Shown here: positions 16,957 through 26,875 of the stretch, piece after piece
How the letters are laid out: each line of letters opens with the position of its first letter
How positions within the stretch are numbered: the first letter of the stretch is position 1
Assembly: GCF_001431465.1 (NCBI RefSeq)
Contig: NZ_LDJJ01000028.1
Location: 1 to 64,000, forward strand
From: Stenotrophomonas terrae
GTDB lineage: Bacteria > Pseudomonadota > Gammaproteobacteria > Xanthomonadales > Xanthomonadaceae
DNA: 64,000 nucleotides
Reading direction: 5' to 3'
Notes under the pieces: generated by a model
The model's database searches: none
What the model saw: the letters and a program-made list of their open reading frames with translations, nothing else
Told to the model about the DNA's origin: nothing
Position numbers and translations under genes: made by a program

Positions 16957-18303
16957 TTACTTGCGGCGGGCTAGCAGGCGGTAGCTGCCGGTAGCGTTGG
17001 AGTCGAAGCTGTGCGCGAGCACGATGTAACGGCCGGCTTCCAGTTCGATTTCCAGGTTCGGATCCAGGCTGGAGTCGCTGTCGTCCTGCTGCGCGACTTC
17101 TTCGCCATTGCGCATCAGGGTGATCATGCCGTCCAGGCTGGAGGAACCGGCAGTCATGCTGATCACGTACTTGCCCTTGCGCGGAATCTCCAGGGTGTAC
17201 AGGTCGCGGTTGCCGGCGCGCAGCTGGCCGCTGACTTCACGGCCGAGCTTGAGCTCGGGACGGGTCGGGCCATCGGGCGCGGCTGCGGTGGCGGTGACCA
17301 GCTGGAACACGCCGCCACGACTGTTCACCGAACGCACCGATACGTTGTACTCGCCCGCATCCAGCACCTGGCTGATGCGCGAGTTGACCCCGCCGCCGCC
17401 ATCGTCGTCGCTCAGGGTGATGTCGCCGCCCTGTACGGTGAGCATGGTGTCCATGTCCTTGCCACTGGCATCGAACTGCACGCGGCGACGTTCCGGCAGG
17501 TTCAGCACAAAGCTGCGGGTATCGTCGGCGCCGATGAAGCCGCTGACCGTGCCTTCCAGCGGCAGGCTGGTGCCGTCGTTGAAGACCAGGCCTTCGGGGA
17601 AGTCGGACTGTTCCACGCCCAGGTAGAACGCACCGGAGGCCTCGCCCAGGCCGCCGGCAGTCAGCGTGTAGCGGCCCGGCTGCAGCGGGGCGACCAGGCG
17701 CGAGTTGAGGTTGCTGCCGCCGTCATCGTCTTCCAGGTTGAGGCCGTTGCCGCTCAGTTCCAGGCGGGCATCGAACTCGCTCGATTCCAGGTTGATGGTG
17801 TACAGGCCGGGCTTGTCGACCTGCAGGACGAAGGTCTTGTCGCCGTTGCGCAGCCAATCGGTGACCCGGCGGCCGGCAGTCAGCGGCTTGCCGTCATAGG
17901 CGACGATGGGTTCGGCCGAGAGCTGGAACGGGCCGAAGGCGCGGGCGTCGGCGCCGCTGACAGCGACCAGGTACTGGCCGGGCTTGTCGGCGCGCATGCT
18001 CAGCGTGGTGCTGCCTTCGCGGTTGGCGTCGGTGCGCGATACCAGCACGTCGCGGTTGAACACGGCCAGCGCGCCATTGAGCGCGCCTTCCAGGGTCAGC
18101 GAGACCGCCTGGCCGGCACCCAGCTGCAACGAGAACAGCTGGCTGCGGGTGCCATCGCTGTAGTTGACCGGGCTGGAAGAGGTGATTTCGCCGGTGACAT
18201 CGCCATCGATGGCGAGCGCGCGGGCAGGGCCTGCGGCATGGGCGGGGGCATGAACGGCGGCGGCAATGGCAAGGGACAGCAGTCCGGCTGCAAATCGCTT
18301 CAC
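16957..18303 (-). CDS. Secreted protein with four PPC-like repeats
   Basis: 448 residues from GTG 18303, chosen because AAGGAG lies five bases upstream and a clear signal peptide follows (VKRFAAGLLSLAIAAAVHAPAHA). The mature protein has four beta-rich repeats of about 100 residues of the bacterial pre-peptidase C-terminal type, with LEDDDGGSNLNSRL, LSDDDGGGGVNSRI and QQDDSDSSLDPNL near the repeat ends; these acidic loops may bind calcium. It lacks a catalytic domain. The neighbouring gene upstream encodes a paralogue. Role unknown, probably an envelope binding protein. Confidence 0.82.
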   Translation of the reverse strand: MKRFAAGLLSLAIAAAVHAPAHAAGPARALAIDGDVTGEITSSSPVNYSDGTRSQLFSLQLGAGQAVSLTLEGALNGALAVFNRDVLVSRTDANREGSTTLSMRADKPGQYLVAVSGADARAFGPFQLSAEPIVAYDGKPLTAGRRVTDWLRNGDKTFVLQVDKPGLYTINLESSEFDARLELSGNGLNLEDDDGGSNLNSRLVAPLQPGRYTLTAGGLGEASGAFYLGVEQSDFPEGLVFNDGTSLPLEGTVSGFIGADDTRSFVLNLPERRRVQFDASGKDMDTMLTVQGGDITLSDDDGGGGVNSRISQVLDAGEYNVSVRSVNSRGGVFQLVTATAAAPDGPTRPELKLGREVSGQLRAGNRDLYTLEIPRKGKYVISMTAGSSSLDGMITLMRNGEEVAQQDDSDSSLDPNLEIELEAGRYIVLAHSFDSNATGSYRLLARRK

Positions 18304-18332
18304 TTGAACTCCTTGATGTTGGAAGCAGGGGT

Positions 18333-18354
18333 AAAAAGCGGCCACGATGGCCGC
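18333..18354 (-). terminator. Intrinsic terminator between the two PPC genes
   Basis: On the minus strand GCGGCCA pairs with TGGCCGC and is followed by TTTTT. It separates the lipoprotein paralogue from the downstream one. Confidence 0.75.
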
Positions 18355-18413
18355 GGGGGCGGGCATCGTGGCCGTGGGCCCATCACACCGGTTGGCGCGA
18401 TGGGCGGTGTGGC

Positions 18414-19586
18414 TTAGTTGATGACGGCAGCAGCGGCGTCAGCGGCGGCTTCTTCGGCAGCATCCTTGCGGTTGCTGTTGGCCGGCGCGGCGACATCGCC
18501 ACCACCCAGATCGGTGGTTTCCAGCTCGAACACGCCCTGCTGGTTGCCCAGGCTGGTGACCGCAACGATGTAGCGGCCGGCGCGCAGGTCCAGGGTCAGC
18601 TGGGCATTGGTGCCGTTGCCACCATCGTCGTCCTCTTGATCAACGCCGGGGCCGGTGATCTTCAGCACCGAGTCGAAGCCGTCGGCGATGGCGTCGAACT
18701 GGATGTGCTTGGGCGCATCCAGGTTGAGCACGAAGGTGCGGCGGCCGCGCGAATCCATCATCGACTGCGCGGTCTGGCCAATGGTCAGGGCGGTGCCGTC
18801 GCGGGTGATCAGGCCGTTCTCGGTCGGGGTCAACTTGACGTTGAGCTTGAACGAGCCGGTGTTGCCGTTCACCGAGGAGGCCGCGATGGTGTACTCACCC
18901 GGCTCCAGGTAGGTGCGGATGCGGGCATTGAGGTTGCCGCCGTTGTCGTCGTCTTCCAGCTCGACATTGCGGCCGTTCAGACGCAGGTAGGCGTCGAATG
19001 CGCTGGATTCCAGGGTGATGGCGTACAGCCCAGCCTTGTCGATCTTGAGCTTGTATTCCTGCTTTTCACCCATCAGCCAGTCGGTTGCCTCGCTGTCGGC
19101 GCCCAGCGGCTTGCCGTCGTACGGCACGACCTTGGCGGCCTTGAGCTTGAACGGGCCGAAGGCGTCGGCGCTGGCGCTGTTGACCGCGACCAGGTAGTTG
19201 CCGTCCTTGGGGGCGCGGAAGGCCAGGTTCACCGAACTGCCGGTCGAATCGCCTTCACTCATTCCCGAGGAAGAGGCATTGGCAATCATGTTCTGGCCGT
19301 CGAATACCGCCAGCTGGCCGCTGAGCGAGCCGCCCAGTTCCAGCGAGACGGCTTCGCCGCTCTTCATGGTCACTTTGTAACCCTGGTGACGGCTGCCATC
19401 GTTGTAGTTCAGGGTGCTGGACGAGGTGATTTCACCGGAGACCGTTTCACCAACCGTCAGGTTCTGGGCCTTGTCGCCGCCGGAGGCCGCAATGCCCCCC
19501 AGCTTCTGGCAGGCGGTGAGTGCCAAGGTCATGGCGATCGCAGTAAACAAGCGGGCGTGGCTAGCGTTCAAGCTTAGGTCCTTCAT
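18414..19586 (-). CDS. Lipoprotein with three PPC-like repeats
   Basis: 390 residues. The signal peptide ends in a lipobox (LALTAC), so the protein is membrane-anchored, unlike its downstream paralogue. Three beta repeats carry LEDDDNGGNLNARI and QEDDDGGNGTNAQL, matching the repeats of the next gene, and both proteins share the start GE[IT]TSSS..NY.DG(S/T)R. The C-terminus is a low-complexity Ala/Glu tail (RKDAAEEAAADAAAAVIN). The pair arose by duplication. GGAG lies about 12 bases before ATG 19586, a long spacing. Function unknown. Confidence 0.82.
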   Translation of the reverse strand: MKDLSLNASHARLFTAIAMTLALTACQKLGGIAASGGDKAQNLTVGETVSGEITSSSTLNYNDGSRHQGYKVTMKSGEAVSLELGGSLSGQLAVFDGQNMIANASSSGMSEGDSTGSSVNLAFRAPKDGNYLVAVNSASADAFGPFKLKAAKVVPYDGKPLGADSEATDWLMGEKQEYKLKIDKAGLYAITLESSAFDAYLRLNGRNVELEDDDNGGNLNARIRTYLEPGEYTIAASSVNGNTGSFKLNVKLTPTENGLITRDGTALTIGQTAQSMMDSRGRRTFVLNLDAPKHIQFDAIADGFDSVLKITGPGVDQEDDDGGNGTNAQLTLDLRAGRYIVAVTSLGNQQGVFELETTDLGGGDVAAPANSNRKDAAEEAAADAAAAVIN

Positions 19587-19743
19587 AGTGAGAAATGTCT
19601 CCTTTTCCCGCCCTGGCGGGTCAGGGTGAGATTCTAACGTTAAGTTGTGTCTATTCAGCGAGAACAGATTCCGCCCCGGGTGGCCAATGCCGGGCCCGCC
19701 TGGATGCTAGAATTGGCGGCTTGTCTGCCTTATTAGACCGACC

Positions 19744-20869
19744 ATGATCGAACTCAATCCCATCCGCCAGCGAATCACCGATCTGACTGATCGCGTGGTA
19801 TCGCTCAGGGGGTATCTTTGACTACGACGTCAAGAAAGAACGTCTGGAAGAAGTAACCCGCGAACTCGAAAACCCGGATATCTGGAACAACCCCGAGTAC
19901 GCCCAGACGCTGGGCCGTGAACGCTCGATGCTGGACAAGACCGTCACCGGCATTGCCGATGTACTGGACGGCCTGTCCGAAGCCACCGAACTGCTTGAGC
20001 TTGCCGAAAGCGAGCAGGACGAGGACACCGCGCTGGCGGTGGTGGCCGACCTGGACAAGTTCCAGTCGCACATCGAGAAGCTCGAGTTCCAGCGCATGTT
20101 CTCCGGTGAAATGGACAGCTGCAACGCCTTCGTCGACATCCAGGCCGGCGCCGGTGGTACCGAAGCCCAGGATTGGGCGGAAATGATGCTGCGCATGTAC
20201 CTGCGCTGGTGTGAAGCGCGTGGCTGGAAGACCGAGCTGATGGAAGTGTCCGGCGGCGACGTTGCCGGCATCAAATCGGCCACCTTCCGTGTCGAGGGCG
20301 AGTTCGCCTATGGCTGGCTGAAGACCGAGATCGGCGTGCACCGGCTGGTGCGCAAGTCGCCGTTCGACTCGGACAACCGCCGCCACACCAGCTTCACCTC
20401 CGTGTTCGTGTCGCCGGAAGTCGACGACAACATCGAAATCGACATCAATCCAGCCGACCTGCGCACCGACGTGTACCGTTCCTCCGGTGCCGGTGGTCAG
20501 CACGTCAACAAGACCGAGTCGGCGGTGCGTATCACCCACATCCCGACCAATACCGTGGTGGCCTGCCAGATCGGCCGCAGCCAGCACCAGAACCGCGACA
20601 CCGCGATGAAGATGCTGGCCGCCAAGCTCTATGAGCTGGAAGTGCAGAAGCGCAACACCGAGCGTGACGCGCTGGAAGCGACCAAGTCCGACATCGGCTG
20701 GGGCAGCCAGATCCGCAACTACGTGCTCGACCAGAGCCGTATCAAGGACCTGCGCACCGGCGTTGAACGTACCGACACGCAGAAGGTGCTGGACGGCGAC
20801 CTCGACGAGTTCATCGAGGCCAGCCTCAAGTCCGGCCTGCAGGCCGGCGCCAAGCGCATCGACGCTTGA
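19744..20869 (+). CDS. prfB: Peptide chain release factor 2, with programmed +1 frameshift
   Basis: RF2 ends translation at UGA and UAA. Translation starts at ATG 19744; after 25 codons it meets TGA at 19819-19821 within CTT TGA C, preceded by AGGGGG, the classic autoregulatory site. A +1 shift continues at GAC 19820 to the stop at 20869, giving 374 residues. The SPF anticodon-like motif (RKSPFDSDN) and the catalytic GGQ ([16 protein letters not shown]) are present. The internal stop is regulation, not damage. lysS follows, as in many bacteria. Confidence 0.97.
19807..19822 (+). promoter_or_regulatory. RF2 programmed frameshift site
   Basis: AGGGGG (internal Shine-Dalgarno) followed by TAT CTT TGA C. 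Slow decoding of UGA when RF2 is scarce lets the ribosome slip +1 on CTT. Confidence 0.95.
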
Positions 20870-20872
20870 TCC

Positions 20873-20903
20873 GGAATGGCCCTGCACGGGCCATTCCCTT
20901 GTT
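20873..20903 (+). terminator. Hairpin after prfB
   Basis: GGAATGGCCC pairs perfectly with GGGCCATTCC around TGCAC, followed by CTTGTTG. It is a weak terminator or attenuator between prfB and lysS. Confidence 0.55.
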
Positions 20904-20967
20904 GTACGGTGCGGTTGCAGGCCAATGTGGCCGCACCTTGTCATCTCCCCCCAATTGAATGAAAGCC

Positions 20968-22488
20968 ATGACCGACCAGACCCCTGAAACGCAGCAGCCC
21001 CCCGTCGACGAGAACAGCCTCATCGCCGAGCGCCGCGCGAAACTCACGGCGCTGCGCGGGCAGGGCATTGCCTACCCGAACGACTTCCGTCGCGAAGACT
21101 TCGCCGGCAAGCTGCAGGACGAATACGCCGACGCCGAGACCTGGACCAGCGAAGCGCTGGAAGCTACCGGCCGCACGGTGAAGATGGCTGGCCGGTTGAT
21201 GGCCAAGCGCATCATGGGCAAGGCCAGCTTCGCCCAGATCCAGGACGAGAGCGGCCGCATCCAGCTGTTCCTGCAGGCCACCGCGCTGGGCGATATCTAT
21301 GCCGCGTTCAAGGGCTGGGACGTGGGCGACATCATCGCCGTCGAAGGCGGCCTGACCCGTACCAAGACCGGCGAATTGTCGGTCAAGGCGACCAGCATCC
21401 GCCTGCTGACCAAGTCGCTTCGCCCGCTGCCGGACAAGTGGCACGGTCTGGCCGATGTGGAGCAGCGCTATCGCCAGCGCTACGTCGACCTGATCGTTAC
21501 CCCGGAGTCGCGCGAGGTCTTCATCAAGCGTTCCAAGATCATCCGCGCGATGCGCGCATGGCTGGACAACCGCGACTTCCTTGAAGTCGAAACGCCGATG
21601 ATGCATTACATCCCCGGCGGCGCCACGGCCAAGCCGTTCACCACCCACCACAACGCGCTGGACATGCAGCTGTACCTGCGCGTGGCACCGGAGCTTTACC
21701 TGAAGCGCTTGGTGGTTGGCGGCCTCGAGCGGGTCTACGAAATCAACCGCAACTTCCGCAACGAAGGCGTCAGCACCCGCCACAACCCGGAATTCACCAT
21801 GATGGAGCTGTACGAGGCCTACGCCACGTACAACGAAGTGATGGACCTGACCGAAGGCGTGATCCGCGATGTCGCGCAGAGCGTGCTCGGCACCACCGTG
21901 GTGGAATGGGATGGCGTGCAGATTGATCTGGCCCCGGCCTTCCGCCGCTGGCGCATGGACGAAGCCGTGCGTCATCACAACCCGGAAATCACTGCCGCCG
22001 ACTGCACCGATCGTGATGCGCTGCTGCGTCATTGCGAACGCCTGAAGATCCGCGTCAAGCCGAGCTACGGCTGGGGCAAGCTGCTGCTGGAAATCTTCGA
22101 GGCCACGGTCGAGCACACCTTGATCCAGCCGACCTTCATCACCGATCACCCGGTCGAGGTTTCGCCGCTGGCCCGCGCCAGCGACAACGACGCCGGTTAC
22201 ACCGATCGCTTCGAGTTGTTCGTCAACGGCAAGGAGCTGGCCAACGGCTTCTCCGAGTTGAACGATCCGGAAGATCAGGCCGCACGTTTCCAGGCCCAGG
22301 TGGAGGCCAAGGACGGTGGTGATGACGAAGCCATGCATTACGACGCCGACTACATCCGCGCGCTGGAATACGGCATGGCGCCGACCGGCGGCCTGGGCAT
22401 CGGCATCGACCGTCTGGTAATGATGCTGACCGGCCGCGCCTCGATCCGCGACGTGTTGCTGTTCCCGTACATGCGCCCGGAAGCCTGA
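20968..22488 (+). CDS. lysS: Lysyl-tRNA synthetase, class II
   Basis: 506 residues. An N-terminal OB-fold ([27 protein letters not shown]) binds the anticodon. The class II catalytic core shows motif 1 ([10 protein letters not shown]), motif 2 ([25 protein letters not shown]) and motif 3 ([13 protein letters not shown]). It charges tRNA-Lys. I prefer ATG 20968 because homologues start MT...; ATG 20959 is in frame three codons earlier and neither has a strong ribosome site. It lies about 100 bases after prfB. Confidence 0.96.
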   Translation: MTDQTPETQQPPVDENSLIAERRAKLTALRGQGIAYPNDFRREDFAGKLQDEYADAETWTSEALEATGRTVKMAGRLMAKRIMGKASFAQIQDESGRIQLFLQATALGDIYAAFKGWDVGDIIAVEGGLTRTKTGELSVKATSIRLLTKSLRPLPDKWHGLADVEQRYRQRYVDLIVTPESREVFIKRSKIIRAMRAWLDNRDFLEVETPMMHYIPGGATAKPFTTHHNALDMQLYLRVAPELYLKRLVVGGLERVYEINRNFRNEGVSTRHNPEFTMMELYEAYATYNEVMDLTEGVIRDVAQSVLGTTVVEWDGVQIDLAPAFRRWRMDEAVRHHNPEITAADCTDRDALLRHCERLKIRVKPSYGWGKLLLEIFEATVEHTLIQPTFITDHPVEVSPLARASDNDAGYTDRFELFVNGKELANGFSELNDPEDQAARFQAQVEAKDGGDDEAMHYDADYIRALEYGMAPTGGLGIGIDRLVMMLTGRASIRDVLLFPYMRPEA

Positions 22489-22815
22489 TCCAGCACGATT
22501 GCGCTGCAGGCAGAAAGAAGGCCTTCCCCTAACCGGGAAGGCCTTTTGCTTTGCGCAATGTAGTGCCGAGCCATGCTCGGCAGGGGCTTTACCCATAAAT
22601 CGCTGGCATGTAGCCGGGTAAGCAACGCGCACCCGGGGAACAAGGAGCGTTGGCACGCAGCCGCTCGCATGGACTACCCCGGGTGCGCTGCGCTTACCCG
22701 GGCTACGCCGCGGCCCTCACCCCAACCCCTCTCCCGCATGCGGGAGAGGGGCTAAAGCGTAGTGCCGAGCCATGCTCGGCAGAGGCCTTCCCGATAACGC
22801 TTCAACACAGCGCCT
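22489..22815. repeat. Terminator and cluster of four intergenic repeats
   Basis: A strong terminator at 22518-22548 (AAGGCCTTCCC/GGGAAGGCCTT) ends lysS. It is followed by a SMAG unit (22560-22582), an inverted pair built on AGCCGGGTAAGC...CGCACCCGGG (22612-22706), an inverted copy of the left-end 42-base repeat (22710-22755), and another SMAG unit (22759-22781). No gene is present. Confidence 0.85.
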
Positions 22816-23871
22816 TTACAACACCGCCCGCACGCCCAGATTGATCAGCATGCCGCCACCCAACAGCCAGGCGAACAACAGCAGGGCCAGCAGCATCGGC
22901 TTGGCACCGGCCTGACGCAGGGCGGAAGCGTGGGTGGTCAGGCCCAGCGCCGCCATCGCCATCGCCAGCAGCACGGTATCCAGGTCCACCAGCACCTTGA
23001 CCACCTCGGCCGGCAGCAGCTGCAGCGAGTTGAAGCCGACCATGGCGATGAAGCCGAAGGCAAACCAAGGAATGCTGATCTTGGCGCGTTCGCCGCCGCT
23101 GCAGCTGTCGCCGCGAGCCAGCAGCGCCGACAGGCCCACCAGGAAGGGCGCCAGCATCATCACCCGCACCATCTTGGCGATGACCGCGGCATCGGCGGCG
23201 GGCTCACTGATCGCGCGGCCGGCGGCGACCACCTGGGCGACTTCATGCACGGTGGAGCCGGTGAATACGCCGAAGGCGGTTTCATCCAGTGGCATCCAGC
23301 CGGCGGACACGCCCCACTGGTAAAGCAGCGGATACAGGAACATCGCCACGGTGCCGAATACAACCACCGTGGCCACGGCGACCGCCACCTGTTCGGCGCG
23401 GCCCTTGACCACCGGCTCGGCCGCCATCACCGCAGCGGCGCCGCAGATCGAACTGCCTGCACCGATCAACAGCGCCGAGTTGCGGTCCATGCCCAGCAGC
23501 CGGGTGCCCAACCACCAGGCCAGGGCAAACGTCGAGCACAGTACCAGCGCGTCAATCAGCACACCGGCGAGGCCAACCTGGCCGATATCCTGCAAGGTCA
23601 GGCGCAAGCCATAGAGAATGATGCCGGCACGCAGCAGCGTGGCCTTGGAGAAACCGACCCCGGCATCGGCGTGTGCCGCCATGCTGCGGTAAGCGGTATT
23701 GCCGATCACGATGCCGATGACGATGGCCAGGGTCAGTGCGCTGATGCCGTGATCCTGCATCCATGGCAGGGTGCCCAGCCAGATGGCCAGGCCAGCGATG
23801 GCGGCCGTCAGCAGCAGGCCGGGGAGGCGGGCGAGGGGCATGCGGGTCAGCCCTTGAGTCGAGGTGTTCAT
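22816..23871 (-). CDS. yeiH: YeiH/UPF0324 family inner membrane exporter
   Basis: 351 residues with about ten to eleven hydrophobic helices and the family core [28 protein letters not shown]. Family members are putative anion (sulfate or sulfonate) exporters; the substrate here is not known. The divergent LysR-type gene, and a perfect palindrome between the two, match the yeiE-yeiH arrangement, so it is probably controlled by that regulator. Confidence 0.88.
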   Translation of the reverse strand: MNTSTQGLTRMPLARLPGLLLTAAIAGLAIWLGTLPWMQDHGISALTLAIVIGIVIGNTAYRSMAAHADAGVGFSKATLLRAGIILYGLRLTLQDIGQVGLAGVLIDALVLCSTFALAWWLGTRLLGMDRNSALLIGAGSSICGAAAVMAAEPVVKGRAEQVAVAVATVVVFGTVAMFLYPLLYQWGVSAGWMPLDETAFGVFTGSTVHEVAQVVAAGRAISEPAADAAVIAKMVRVMMLAPFLVGLSALLARGDSCSGGERAKISIPWFAFGFIAMVGFNSLQLLPAEVVKVLVDLDTVLLAMAMAALGLTTHASALRQAGAKPMLLALLLFAWLLGGGMLINLGVRAVL

Positions 23872-23936
23872 AACGTTGGGTTATCAGAAGATAGCCCATG
23901 CTGCACCCAAGGTTATTACCTGTAAAACGGATAATA

Positions 23937-23953
23937 TTGGTTGATTCAACCAA
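23937..23953. promoter_or_regulatory. Palindromic operator for the LysR regulator
   Basis: TTGGTTGA and TCAACCAA flank a single T, a perfect 17-base palindrome in the yeiH-LysR divergent gap, 15 bases before the LysR ATG. A third ATTGG follows at 23957. Confidence 0.7.
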
Positions 23954-23968
23954 TTTATTGGATAGATC

Positions 23969-24874
23969 ATGCATCTATCGCTGCGGCAACTGCAGATTTT
24001 CTCGGGGATCGCCGAGGCCGGCACGACCACGGCGGCAGGCGAGCTGCTGGGTTTGTCGCAATCGGCGGTGAGTGCGGCGCTGGGCGAGTTGGAAAGCCTG
24101 TTGGGGCTGGCGCTGTTCGACCGTATCGGTCGCCGGCTGGTACTCAACGGCCATGGCCGCGCCCTGTTGCCGCAGGCCCGTGCCCTGTTGGCGGGGGTGA
24201 ATGACATCGAGCGTCGGTTCCGGGCCGACAGCCCCACCGGCGCGGCGGTGCGCTGGCAGGTGGGCGCCAGTACCACCATCGGCAATTACCTGATGCCGGC
24301 GCGGATTGCCGACCTGCAGGAGCTGAATCCGCACGCCCAGGTCGAACTGGTGATCGGCAATACCCGCGAGGTCACCACTGCGGTGCAACGACTGGAAGTG
24401 GATGTGGGGCTGATCGAAGGGCCCAGCCATGAGCCGGGGCTGGAGGTCGCGCGGTGGCGGCAGGATGAACTGGTGATCGTATTTGGCGAGCGCCACCCGC
24501 TGGCATCACGGTTCAGCGATGGGGCGGACCTGGCGATGCTGCGGCAGGCCCGCTGGCTGTTGCGCGAACCGGGCTCGGGCACCCGCGAAGCCGCCGAGCA
24601 GGCCTTGCTGCCGCATCTGCATGGTTTTGCCGAGGTGCTGCAGCTGGGCGGCACCGAGGCGATCAAGCAGGGCGCGGTGGCGGGACTGGGCCTGGCCTGC
24701 CTGTCCCGACACGCGGTGGCCGATCTGGTAACCCTGGGCAAGCTGCGCGTACTGGCAACGCCACTGCCGCCGCTGCAGCGTCAGCTGTGGGTGGTGCGCC
24801 ACCCGGGCAAGCGGATTCCGGCCAGTCTGCGGCAGTTGCTGGGGCTGCCGGCGGATGTGTTTAGCGACGATTGA
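23969..24874 (+). CDS. LysR-family transcription regulator (YeiE-like)
   Basis: 301 residues. The winged HTH is at the N-terminus (LRQLQIFSGIAEAGTTTAAGELLGLSQSAVSAALGELES), followed by a LysR substrate-binding domain (VRWQVGASTTIGNYLMPARIADLQ). By position it regulates the divergent YeiH exporter and itself through the palindrome at 23937-23953. Its ligand is unknown. Confidence 0.9.
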   Translation: MHLSLRQLQIFSGIAEAGTTTAAGELLGLSQSAVSAALGELESLLGLALFDRIGRRLVLNGHGRALLPQARALLAGVNDIERRFRADSPTGAAVRWQVGASTTIGNYLMPARIADLQELNPHAQVELVIGNTREVTTAVQRLEVDVGLIEGPSHEPGLEVARWRQDELVIVFGERHPLASRFSDGADLAMLRQARWLLREPGSGTREAAEQALLPHLHGFAEVLQLGGTEAIKQGAVAGLGLACLSRHAVADLVTLGKLRVLATPLPPLQRQLWVVRHPGKRIPASLRQLLGLPADVFSDD

Positions 24875-24908
24875 GCGCGGCTGCTGCCATAGCCCGTACA
24901 ATACGCCC

Positions 24909-26792
24909 ATGCCTTTGATTACCTTGCAGAACGTCGACTACAGCGTCGGCGGCCCGTTGTTGCTGGAAAAAGCCGAACTGTCGATCGAGACTGGCGAGCG
25001 TATCGCCCTGATCGGCCGCAACGGCGCCGGCAAATCCACTCTCATGAAGCTGATGGCTGGCGAGCTCAAGCCCGATGACGGCGAGGTGCGCGTGCAGCAG
25101 GGCGTGCGCGTCACCAGGCTTGAGCAGGAAGTGCCGCATGGCGCTGCCGGCAGCGTGTTCGACGTGGTCGCCGATGGCCTGGGCGAACTCGGCCACTGGC
25201 TGGCCGAATTCCATCGCCTGAGCCACGCCGAGGTATTCGACGGCGAGGCCATGGGCAATGTGCAGGCCAAGATCGATGCCGCCGATGGCTGGGGTCTGGA
25301 CCAGCGCGTCGAGGAAACCCTGACCAAGCTGGATCTGGATGGAGATGCCGAGTTCGGCCGCCTGTCCGGCGGCATGAAGCGCCGGGTGCTGCTGGCGCGT
25401 GCGCTGGTCGCCGGCCCGGACGTGCTGCTGCTCGACGAACCGACCAACCATCTGGATATCGAAGCCATCGATTGGCTGGAAACCTTCCTCAAGGGCTGGA
25501 ACGGCTGCGTGGTGTTCGTCACCCATGACCGTCGCTTCCTGCGTGCGCTGGCTACCCGCATCGTTGAAATCGATCGCGGCCAGGTCACCAGCTGGCCGGG
25601 CGATTGGGAAAACTACGAGCGTCGCCGCGAAGAGCGCCTCAACGCGCAGGCGCAGGAGAACGCCCGCTTCGACAAGCTGCTGGCACAGGAAGAAGTGTGG
25701 ATCCGGCAGGGCATCAAGGCCCGTCGTACCCGTGACGAAGGCCGCGTGCGCCGGCTCAAGGCCATGCGCAACGAGCGCGTGCAGCGCCGCGAGCTCAGTG
25801 GCAACGTCAAGCTGGAAGCCTCCGGTGCGGAGAACTCCGGCAAGAAGGTCATCGACATCAAGAACATCAACTTCGCCTTTGGCGAGCGGGTGATGATCAA
25901 GGATTTCGAGACCGTCATCCTGCGCGGTGACCGCATTGGCCTGATCGGCCCCAACGGCAGCGGCAAGACCACCTTGCTGAAGCTGCTGCTGGGCGAACTG
26001 CAGCCGGACAGCGGCGAAGTGCGCCAGGGCACCAACCTGCAGATCGCCTATTTCGACCAGTACCGCGCCACCCTGCGCGAGGATTGGAGCGCGATCGAGA
26101 ACGTGGCCGAAGGCGCGGACTTCATCGACATCAATGGCAAGCGCAAGCATGTGCATGCCTACCTGCAGGACTTCCTGTTCACCCCGGAACGCGCGCGCGC
26201 GCCGATCACCCGCCTGTCTGGTGGTGAGCGCAATCGCCTGCTGCTGGCCAAGCTGTTCGCGCAGCCGTCCAACCTGCTGGTGATGGATGAACCGACCAAC
26301 GATCTGGACGTGGAAACCCTGGAGCTGCTGGAAGAGCTGTTGGGCGACTACACCGGTACCTTGTTGTTGGTCAGCCATGACCGTGACTTCCTCGACAACG
26401 TGGTGACCTCCACGCTGGTGCTGGAAGGCGAGGGCAAGGTGGGCGATTACATTGGTGGCTACAGCGACTCGCTGCGCCAACGCCCGGCCCCGACCCAGAC
26501 CGCAATGGCGGTGGCCAAGGCCTCGGCGACGGCGACGGCAGCGCCTGCAGCTCCGGTTGCTGATGCTGCACCCAAGCGCAAGCTGAGCTTCAAGGATGCG
26601 CGTGAGCTGGAGCAACTGCCGGCCAAGATCGAAAAGCTGGAGCTGGATGTGGAAGGCCTGACTTCGGCGATGAACGATCCCTCGTTCTATACCCGCTCCA
26701 GCGCCGAGGTCACCGCCCATACCCAGCAGCTGACCAAGGTGCAGGCCGAGCTGGATGCCGCCTACGCACGCTGGCAGGAACTGGACGCCTGA
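24909..26792 (+). CDS. uup: ABC-F ATPase Uup
   Basis: 627 residues without membrane helices. Two ABC modules carry Walker A (GRNGAGKST, GPNGSGKTT), signatures (LSGGMKRR, LSGGERNR) and Walker B (LLLDEPTNHLD, LVMDEPTNDLD). A linker lies between them, and a C-terminal coiled coil follows (ELEQLPAKIEKLELDVEGL... QQLTKVQAELDAAYARWQELD), which marks the Uup branch. ABC-F proteins act on ribosomes; Uup is linked to ribosome function and transposon excision. The start is ATG 24909; 18 upstream codons are also open. Confidence 0.93.
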   Translation: MPLITLQNVDYSVGGPLLLEKAELSIETGERIALIGRNGAGKSTLMKLMAGELKPDDGEVRVQQGVRVTRLEQEVPHGAAGSVFDVVADGLGELGHWLAEFHRLSHAEVFDGEAMGNVQAKIDAADGWGLDQRVEETLTKLDLDGDAEFGRLSGGMKRRVLLARALVAGPDVLLLDEPTNHLDIEAIDWLETFLKGWNGCVVFVTHDRRFLRALATRIVEIDRGQVTSWPGDWENYERRREERLNAQAQENARFDKLLAQEEVWIRQGIKARRTRDEGRVRRLKAMRNERVQRRELSGNVKLEASGAENSGKKVIDIKNINFAFGERVMIKDFETVILRGDRIGLIGPNGSGKTTLLKLLLGELQPDSGEVRQGTNLQIAYFDQYRATLREDWSAIENVAEGADFIDINGKRKHVHAYLQDFLFTPERARAPITRLSGGERNRLLLAKLFAQPSNLLVMDEPTNDLDVETLELLEELLGDYTGTLLLVSHDRDFLDNVVTSTLVLEGEGKVGDYIGGYSDSLRQRPAPTQTAMAVAKASATATAAPAAPVADAAPKRKLSFKDARELEQLPAKIEKLELDVEGLTSAMNDPSFYTRSSAEVTAHTQQLTKVQAELDAAYARWQELDA

Positions 26793-26875
26793 GCCTTTCG
26801 TAAGAGTCAGCGCGTTGCTTCACCTGCCGTCCTCACTCGGGACGGCAGGATGGTGTCCATGGATGCTGTGAGGCG

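Noticed and set aside
19744-19821. prfB as a pseudogene because of an early in-frame TGA
   Set aside because: The stop sits in the canonical RF2 programmed frameshift context and the rest of the gene is intact.
20941-22656. 571-codon minus-strand open frame over lysS
   Set aside because: Antisense shadow of a clear class II synthetase.
24861-26720. 619-codon minus-strand open frame over uup
   Set aside because: Antisense shadow of a clear ABC-F gene.
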